This document shows positions 32,815-38,569 of a stretch of 38,569 nt of DNA, one piece after another. Each line of letters starts with the position of its first letter. Position 1 is the stretch's first letter. A model generated the notes under the pieces. That model saw only the letters and a program-made list of their open reading frames with translations. It had not been told where the DNA came from and made no database searches. Where the stretch lies: positions 1 to 38,569 of the forward strand of contig JAZOOR010000055.1 of the NCBI GenBank assembly GCA_045655125.1, read 5' to 3'. Origin of the DNA: SIG578 sp045655125 (lineage in GTDB: Bacteria > Bacillota > Clostridia > Oscillospirales > Ruminococcaceae). The position numbers and the translations under genes were made by a program.

Positions 32815-35589
32815 TTAGGCTGTGGGTGGTGGGGAAATTGGTGTGGGCGGGTTATTATTATTACCGTCACCTTGATTATCGTTATCGGCGCCACCTTGAT
32901 TTTCGTCTTCAGGGGTATCCTCAGTTTCATTGTCTGCGCCGCCCCCGTTTTCATTATCGGGAGTTTCTTCATTTTCGTTGCCTGCGCCGCCCCCATTTTC
33001 ATTTTCTGCGCCACCCTGATTTTCATTATCAGGCGGCAGTTGATTTTCGTTATCGATGCCGCCCTGATTCTCGTTTTCGGGGGTTTCGTTCTCATTCACA
33101 GTAGGAATACTTGTAGTATTTTCCTCCTGCTCGCTCGACTGCTGCTCAGAGCTGCTTTCAGCCGAAGATGTTGAGGTTGAGCTAGAAGGCTTAGACGAAC
33201 TGCTTGAATTTGAAGGTCTGATAACATTGATATGGTTACTACTGCTATTATTCGGGCGGTATTTACTGCTGTTATTTATGATATTATCGTAATCATAGCT
33301 TGAGGTGTTATCCTTCTCAGAGGGAGTGTATTTATTATCTCCGCTATTGAGAGCCGCCAGCTTTACATCAACCTTACTACTCTCATTCTCGCGTACCTTT
33401 CTTGCCATAACCACAAGGCGCTGGCCATCAAAATCATAATAGCAGGTAGAGAGTGTGAGTAGCTTGTCGCCGTACTCAACATCAACGGGTATGTTGAATT
33501 TAGAGATTGTTCTCACAGTATCAACAAAGGTATCGAACTCTTTTTCGTCACTCGCGTTTATAAAGTCATAATACGGGAAAACCTCGCCATTTGCAGTATT
33601 TACGTTGCAGGTAAATACCGCGAATACCTTCCATTTACTTTCCTCATAAACCGTGTCAAAGGTGATGAGCGGATGCTCACGATAGAATGAGAGAGCCTTA
33701 TCACCCTTATAGTAATTTTCAAGCTCGGAAAACATTTGATTGTCGCTCTTCATATTATGTCCGTGCAGAACGGTGTTTGTGTCAAACTCTTTTATATTAT
33801 TTCGGTAGTCCATAAAAGGAACGCCGTGACGCTCTTTCTTGCCGTAGAAATTGTGGGTAAGATAAAAGTCATTATCAATGCTCTGAACTACGGGGTAACT
33901 TAAAGGCGTACCGCTAATTTCTACCCAGCCGACAATATCCTCATTTTCCTGATAAAGAAGACCAAATTCCTCAAGATATCCATCGGGGTAGGTAATTGAA
34001 GCTGAGGGCTTTTGACTTTTCAGTTCTTCAAGGTTACTATACAAATTCTTGTTTTGCGCTATTCCAAAGAAAAATCCGATAATGTAGCAAACCGAGACCA
34101 CAAGGGCAACAAATGCTGTGAGAAAAACCGATTTACGCACCTTTTCTCCATTATCATCATATTTATTTGGAATTATGTTTAAAACAAATTTCATAAGCTT
34201 TGTCCTAAATCCGTTTTCAGTGTCCTCGTTATCGGGTTTCTCGGTTGTTCTCTGAGTGCCTCTTACGGAAGGCATTACTGTTGACACCCGCTTCTCCTCG
34301 CTACTATTGGGCACCTCAGAAACGGGCAGACGCTGAGAATTAAATATTGCATAGCCGTTTATAACTCTACGAATCATATCAAGAGCGTGCATAGCCGCCA
34401 TTTCTCTGATGCGCTCGCGGCAATTTTTACCGCTATAGGAAAACTCAAATCGCTTTACCCAGACAGTTTCCTTATTGCAAACCGCGATAAAAACAAGCCC
34501 AACAGGCTCTCCCTGCATAGATGCAGGACCCGCATAGCCTGTTATGGAAACTCCCAAGTCTGCTCCTGCGCGCGTACGTGCGCCGACTGCCATCTGACAT
34601 GCCGTTTCTGCGCTGACTGCGCCAAATTCCTGCAGGGTTTCGTTATGTACTCCCAGGATTGCGTTTTTAGCGCATTCGGAATAGCTCACTGCTCCAAACT
34701 CAAAGCAAAGCGATGAGCCCGAAATATCTGTAAGCTTTTTTGAAAGCAAGCCGCCTGTGCAAGACTCGGCAGTTGCAACCTTTAAATTTTTAGAAACAAG
34801 CTGACCTACCACCGTGTGCTGAAGCGAGGGCTCATCAACTCCGTAAACCACATCGCCAAGCCTTCTCTGAATCTCCTCGGCAGCGGAGTCAACCTCAAAA
34901 ACAGAGGCTTTTATATCCTCATTTTTTGCCGAAATAAAAACATCCGTTTTTCCGTTTGCCGCATATGTTGCAACCAAAGGATTTCCCTTCTGGGTGAGGT
35001 CGCAAAGCGCCTCTGCAATAAGAGATTCGCTCATTCCAAAAACATTTACTGTTTTTGAAACCGCGCTATACCCAGTCATAGTTTTAAGAAAAGGCTTTAC
35101 CGAGTTTTCAAACATAGGCTGCATTTCATACGGTACCCCAGGCATCATAATGATGCACTGATTTCCGCTTTTAAGGATGCAGCCCAAGGCAAGTCCCACA
35201 TCATTTTTTATAGCAACGCTTCCCTCTGGAATTTGTGCCTGACGGATATTGTTATCCGCCATTTTTTCACCCTTTTTAGCAAAGTGGTCCTTAATTTTTT
35301 CAAGGCACAGCTCGTCGGTTTTAAGCTTTATATTTAGCAGGCTGCATACAGCCTCTTTGGTTATATCATCCTGGGTTGGCCCGAGGCCGCCTGTTATGAT
35401 AACAATATTGCTGCGGGAAAGTGCAGCCGAAACTACCTTTTTTATATCATTCTCTCTGTCGCCTACAGTAGTTTGCAGCCCCACCTCTATTCCAATATGC
35501 ATAAGCTGCTCGGAAAGGTAGAGCGCATTTGTGTTGCTCTGTTTTCCGCAAAGCAATTCAGAGCCAACCGAAATTATTTCCGCATTCAT
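32815..35589 (-). CDS. CinA-class B sortase fusion with repeat tail
   Basis: A single 924-residue frame. Residues 1-170 are the CinA N-terminal MoCF-like domain (IISVGSELLCGKQ, ITGGLGPTQDD), about 255-410 the CinA C-terminal NMN-amidase-like domain (TAESCTGGLLS, GVSITGYAGP). A charged linker leads to a membrane segment (about 486-508). About 540-740 is a class B sortase with His 611 (LHGHNM), Cys 716 (LSTCYYD) and Arg 724 (QRLVV). Residues of about 755-924 are Ser/Asn- and then Asn/Glu/Gly-rich repeats. Topology is CinA inside, sortase outside. It could in principle be two genes joined by a sequence error, but there is no sign of one. Confidence 0.9.
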   Translation of the reverse strand: MNAEIISVGSELLCGKQSNTNALYLSEQLMHIGIEVGLQTTVGDRENDIKKVVSAALSRSNIVIITGGLGPTQDDITKEAVCSLLNIKLKTDELCLEKIKDHFAKKGEKMADNNIRQAQIPEGSVAIKNDVGLALGCILKSGNQCIIMMPGVPYEMQPMFENSVKPFLKTMTGYSAVSKTVNVFGMSESLIAEALCDLTQKGNPLVATYAANGKTDVFISAKNEDIKASVFEVDSAAEEIQRRLGDVVYGVDEPSLQHTVVGQLVSKNLKVATAESCTGGLLSKKLTDISGSSLCFEFGAVSYSECAKNAILGVHNETLQEFGAVSAETACQMAVGARTRAGADLGVSITGYAGPASMQGEPVGLVFIAVCNKETVWVKRFEFSYSGKNCRERIREMAAMHALDMIRRVINGYAIFNSQRLPVSEVPNSSEEKRVSTVMPSVRGTQRTTEKPDNEDTENGFRTKLMKFVLNIIPNKYDDNGEKVRKSVFLTAFVALVVSVCYIIGFFFGIAQNKNLYSNLEELKSQKPSASITYPDGYLEEFGLLYQENEDIVGWVEISGTPLSYPVVQSIDNDFYLTHNFYGKKERHGVPFMDYRNNIKEFDTNTVLHGHNMKSDNQMFSELENYYKGDKALSFYREHPLITFDTVYEESKWKVFAVFTCNVNTANGEVFPYYDFINASDEKEFDTFVDTVRTISKFNIPVDVEYGDKLLTLSTCYYDFDGQRLVVMARKVRENESSKVDVKLAALNSGDNKYTPSEKDNTSSYDYDNIINNSSKYRPNNSSSNHINVIRPSNSSSSSKPSSSTSTSSAESSSEQQSSEQEENTTSIPTVNENETPENENQGGIDNENQLPPDNENQGGAENENGGGAGNENEETPDNENGGGADNETEDTPEDENQGGADNDNQGDGNNNNPPTPISPPPTA
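32860..33085 (-). repeat. In-gene repeats coding the Asn/Glu/Gly tail of the sortase fusion
   Basis: Imperfect repeats of about 24-48 bases encode units such as DNENQGGA, ENENGGGAGNENEETP and DNENGGGADNETEDTP. Repeat number could change by slippage or recombination without breaking the frame. Confidence 0.8.
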
Positions 35590-35615
35590 GAATTTTCTCC
35601 TTTAGTATAAGTCCC

Positions 35616-36794
35616 TTATGAAACTGCGCTGATAAATTCTATCTCTGTCTTTAAAACTGCATCCTCAACAAGCTTATCTACATTCATATTAGCCTCGACA
35701 CTGACAAGGTCGGGAAGGCTCGGCTTGGTTTTGGGGTGTTTGGGTGTAAAGACGGTACAGCAATCCTCAAAAGGCTGAACCGATATATCAAAGGTGTCAA
35801 TTTTTCTCGAAATTATAACAATTTCCTCTTTATCCATACCGATAAGGGGACGGAATACGGGAATATCCGAAACAGCATCGGTGCAGCAGATGGCAGGCAG
35901 GGTCTGGCTTGCGACCTGACCCAAGCTTTCGCCCGTTATGAGCGCAAGCGCTCCATCCTTCTCTGCGAGTTTATTTGCAATACGCATCATAAAGCGGCGC
36001 ATTACAAGTGTTGAATATTCCTCTTTTATGTTATCCCTTATCTGTTCCTGAATCTCTGTAAAGCCAACAGTATAAAGCTTTATTCTGCCTGTATATCTTG
36101 CAACCTGACGAAGAAGGTCTTTTACCTTCTGAAGCGCTCTGTCACTTGTATAGGGCGGAGATGCAAAATGCACTGCCGAAAGCTCGAGTCCGCGTTTTCC
36201 CATCATATATCCCGCGACGGGGCTGTCAATACCGCCAGAAATGAGCAGCATTGCTCTGCCGCCCGTGCCTGTCGGTATTCCACCCGCTCCATCCATCTGA
36301 GAGGAGTGGATATATGCTTTTTTATCGCGAATTTCTATTACAACGGTAACCTCAGGGTCAATAACATCAACCTTAAGGCTATGGAATATTGAAAGAAGGT
36401 AGCCTCCTACTTCGCGGCATATTTCAGGCGAGGTCAGGGGGAATTTTTTATCCGCGCGCTTTGCTACAACCTTAAAAGTTTTAGCCAAAGACAGCTCAGG
36501 TCCGAGATACTCAGCCGCAGTTTTGCATATGATATCCATATCCTTTTCAATTTCACAGGCTCTGCAAAATGCGCTTACACCAAACACGCGGCTCACAATA
36601 TCCGTCGCCGCGTCCATATCAAAAAACTCTTCAAGCGGAGTTATGGTAACGGTAGACTGCGACTTTTTAGCCTCTACTCTGCCAAGGTGCGCCATTCGGC
36701 GCTTGAGGCTTCTTATCATAGCGTCCTCAAAGGTGTTGCGGTTGAGTCCCTTTAAGGCAATTTCGCCGTTTTTTATAAGTATAATTTCCTTCAT
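35616..36794 (-). CDS. thiI: tRNA 4-thiouridine synthase
   Basis: A 392-residue enzyme that thiolates U8 of tRNA. It has an N-terminal ferredoxin-like/THUMP region (about 1-165) and a PP-loop ATP pyrophosphatase domain with LLISGGIDSPVAGYMMGKRG (SGGxDS motif). The C-terminal rhodanese domain of E. coli ThiI is absent, as in Bacillus. A dedicated cysteine desulfurase is encoded directly upstream (21-base gap), which supplies sulfur in that shortened version. Confidence 0.95.
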   Translation of the reverse strand: MKEIILIKNGEIALKGLNRNTFEDAMIRSLKRRMAHLGRVEAKKSQSTVTITPLEEFFDMDAATDIVSRVFGVSAFCRACEIEKDMDIICKTAAEYLGPELSLAKTFKVVAKRADKKFPLTSPEICREVGGYLLSIFHSLKVDVIDPEVTVVIEIRDKKAYIHSSQMDGAGGIPTGTGGRAMLLISGGIDSPVAGYMMGKRGLELSAVHFASPPYTSDRALQKVKDLLRQVARYTGRIKLYTVGFTEIQEQIRDNIKEEYSTLVMRRFMMRIANKLAEKDGALALITGESLGQVASQTLPAICCTDAVSDIPVFRPLIGMDKEEIVIISRKIDTFDISVQPFEDCCTVFTPKHPKTKPSLPDLVSVEANMNVDKLVEDAVLKTEIEFISAVS

Positions 36795-36815
36795 TTAAGG
36801 TGTATCCTCCAAGGG

Positions 36816-37949
36816 TTATTTTAGTTTTTGAAGACTTTGTATTCCCTCTTTAAGAGCAAGCAGCAGGTCATCTACATCCTGCGCTGTGTTGTGAGCGCTG
36901 AAGCTCACTCTTATAGCGGTGTCTACTGCGCGATCAGGTAGTGAGAGTGCGGTAAGAACGTGACTGCGGCTTCCCTTTGCGCAAGCAGAGCCGCCAGAAA
37001 CATATATTCCGCGCTCCTCTAAAAAGTGCATCATTGTTTCTGATTTTACGCACATACTTGAAAAGTTTACTATATAGGGGAACGCTGATTCGGCGGAGTT
37101 TAACTTTATTCCTTCAACCTTCGAAAGTCCATTTAAGAGCCTTGCACGAAGCTGTTTTACATACTGAAAGTTTTTTGCCATAGATGACATAGCCTCTTCG
37201 CAGGCCTTGCCGAATGCGGCTATGCCCGCAGAGTTTTCTGTTCCCGGTCTGAATCTGTTTTGCTGCTCGCCGCCGAAAATAATGGGGTCAATCCTCGTGC
37301 CTTTTTTTACAAAAAGAGCGCCGCAACCCTTAGGTCCGTGAATTTTGTGGGCAGAAACAGTAAGCAGGTCAACGCCCAATCTGCCAGTGTGAACAGGGAT
37401 TTTACCAAACGCCTGTACCGCATCGCAGTGAACGGTTATTCTGCTGTTCTTGCGCCTTGCGGCCGCCGCTGCTGTTGCCACATCCATAACAGAGCCGATC
37501 TCGTTGTTGACAAGCATAAGGGAAACAAGAATGGTCTTTTCGTCAACCGCCTCGGCTATTTTATCGGGGGTTATCACCCCGTTTTTATCGGGATAAACCT
37601 TAACTATCTCAAAGCCATTTTTAGAAAGATGTTCTGCCGCCGCAGTAACCGAGGAATGTTCAATGGCAGAAATTACTATTTTATTTCCCTGCCTCTTTTT
37701 TGCATTTGCCGTACCAATTACCGCGGTATTGTTTGCCTCTGTGCCTCCGCTTGTAAAATAAAGCTCGCCCTCTCGGCAAGAGAGCGCCGCGGAAACTATT
37801 CGTCGAGCATTTTTTATTATCTGTTCAGCCTCAAAGCCTAATTTATGCAAAGAAGAAGGGTTTCCAAACTGCACCTGCATAATCGAAAGAGCTATTTGGG
37901 CAGCCGCATTGCTGACGGCGGTTGTAGCGCTGTTATCAAGATAAACCAT
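36816..37949 (-). CDS. Cysteine desulfurase (NifS/IscS family)
   Basis: A 377-residue PLP enzyme that takes sulfur from cysteine. The PLP lysine is in SAHKIHGPKG (about 204), and the active-site Cys loop is GGSACAKGSRSHV (about 325). The N-terminal VYLDNSATT and SGGTEANNTA are typical. Position before thiI matches the B. subtilis nifZ-thiI pair, so it most likely feeds tRNA thiolation and not general Fe-S assembly. A consensus-like promoter precedes it. Confidence 0.95.
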   Translation of the reverse strand: MVYLDNSATTAVSNAAAQIALSIMQVQFGNPSSLHKLGFEAEQIIKNARRIVSAALSCREGELYFTSGGTEANNTAVIGTANAKKRQGNKIVISAIEHSSVTAAAEHLSKNGFEIVKVYPDKNGVITPDKIAEAVDEKTILVSLMLVNNEIGSVMDVATAAAAARRKNSRITVHCDAVQAFGKIPVHTGRLGVDLLTVSAHKIHGPKGCGALFVKKGTRIDPIIFGGEQQNRFRPGTENSAGIAAFGKACEEAMSSMAKNFQYVKQLRARLLNGLSKVEGIKLNSAESAFPYIVNFSSMCVKSETMMHFLEERGIYVSGGSACAKGSRSHVLTALSLPDRAVDTAIRVSFSAHNTAQDVDDLLLALKEGIQSLQKLK

Positions 37950-37980
37950 ACCCGTTCCTCCTTTTTTCAGAGTAAATTAT

Positions 37981-38009
37981 ATTATACTACAAAACTGTTT
38001 TCATTTCAA
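37981..38009 (-). promoter_or_regulatory. Promoter of the nifS-thiI-cinA/sortase operon
   Basis: TTGAAA (38004-38009), a 17-base spacer and TATAAT (37981-37986), 32 bases before the cysteine desulfurase start. Confidence 0.82.
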
Positions 38010-38019
38010 GCGCACAGGC

Positions 38020-38535
38020 TCACTTTTTAAGCAGCTTCTCACACTGACGGTAGTCGGGCATATACTTTTCAATCAGCTCATAAAACTGCTTGCCGTGATT
38101 TTTATATTTTATATGTGCAAGCTCATGCACCACTACATAATCAATAGCGGCATCGGGGTACTGCATAAGTCTATACGAGAAGCACAGGCTGTTTTTTCCG
38201 CTGCAGCTTCCAAACCTCGTTTTTGCCGAGGTAATTTTAACTGCGCTTGGAAAAAGGGACATAATTTCACTATAGTATTTTACTCGCAAGGGTATTGTTT
38301 CCTGCGCCTTATATTTAAGCATTTTTATTTGCTGCGCGCTCAGCTCAGGTGGCTGATTTTTCTGCCTTTCCTTTATTTTTTCAGCAGCATTCTCCGCCCA
38401 TTTTTCATGCGCCTGTGCAAATTTTTCTATTTCTCTTCTTGAAAGAAAAAGCGGAGCGCGAACTATAATCTCAAGGTTTTTTGTTACCTCTATCGAAAGG
38501 CTCTTGCGCTTTGAGCGCACAAGGCGGTACTGCAT
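38020..38535 (-). CDS. YgjP-like zinc metallopeptidase domain protein
   Basis: A 171-residue protein of the YgjP/SprT-related group (UTP pyrophosphatase/metallopeptidase-like, M48 superfamily). VVHELAHIKYKNHGKQFYELI carries HExxH and the third His, the zinc site. The N-terminal MQYRLVRSKRKSLSIEV is the usual YgjP opening. The start at 38535 has AGGAG eight bases upstream; a start at 38553 has no such site. Its biological substrate is unknown. It lies upstream of the nifS operon but has its own gap with a promoter between. Confidence 0.88.
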   Translation of the reverse strand: MQYRLVRSKRKSLSIEVTKNLEIIVRAPLFLSRREIEKFAQAHEKWAENAAEKIKERQKNQPPELSAQQIKMLKYKAQETIPLRVKYYSEIMSLFPSAVKITSAKTRFGSCSGKNSLCFSYRLMQYPDAAIDYVVVHELAHIKYKNHGKQFYELIEKYMPDYRQCEKLLKK

Positions 38536-38569
38536 CCTTTTCACTCCTCGCATATAAGGTCGGTTTCAT

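Overview
The window looks like a chromosomal segment of an anaerobic, probably spore-forming member of the Clostridia (Bacillota), most like the Oscillospirales/Ruminococcaceae-type gut lineages. The evidence is a DUF2508-BofA pair, a glycyl-radical pyruvate formate-lyase, Rnf genes, SipW/TasA-type surface proteins, a class B sortase, strong AGGAGG ribosome binding sites, TTGACA/TATAAT promoters with 17-base spacers, and a threonine tRNA with a U73 discriminator. The species cannot be named from sequence alone.

Left part (1-7700), mixed housekeeping and envelope genes: a PdaA-like polysaccharide deacetylase lipoprotein (cut by the window edge), a small lipoprotein, enolase, a CpsC/CpsD-type chain-length regulator and tyrosine kinase pair, DUF2508 and BofA, an orphan MsmK/UgpC-type sugar-ABC ATPase, a DUF4830 protein, a leaderless amidase with an SH3 domain, and tRNA-Thr(CGT).

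Centre-left (7737-18700), one strand: a roughly 10 kb SipW/TasA-like surface-fibre locus. In transcription order it reads TetR regulator, SipW-type signal peptidase, small membrane protein, TasA-like/beta-helix protein, second SipW peptidase, TasA-like protein, larger TasA-like/beta-helix protein, TasA-like protein, wall-anchor-like protein, TasA-like protein, acidic-tailed membrane protein and a CxxC protein. Two nearly identical 151-bp repeats bracket one beta-helix gene. Upstream lies a small Cys-rich KTR gene of the type found on Tn916-like elements, behind a consensus promoter and a leader terminator. An XRE regulator faces away from it.

Centre-right (19300-28500), minus strand: a putative redox operon rnfC-D-E-A, DUF4015 protein, Ldh-family dehydrogenase, in which rnfG and rnfB are missing. 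Next is pflB-pflA, controlled by a recognisable ZTP riboswitch with a terminator. Pyruvate formate-lyase supplies formate for one-carbon and purine synthesis, which fits ZTP sensing.

Right part (28500-38569): a low-molecular-weight phosphatase; uxaB-uxaA for hexuronate catabolism with a divergent AraC regulator and overlapping promoters; and the operon nifS-thiI-cinA. In the last gene CinA is fused in one reading frame to a membrane segment, a class B sortase and an Asn/Glu/Gly-rich repeat tail. A YgjP-like metallopeptidase closes the window.

The strongest candidates for something undescribed are the CinA-sortase fusion, the SipW/TasA/beta-helix locus with its bracketing repeats, the Rnf cluster without B and G, and the attenuated KTR leader.
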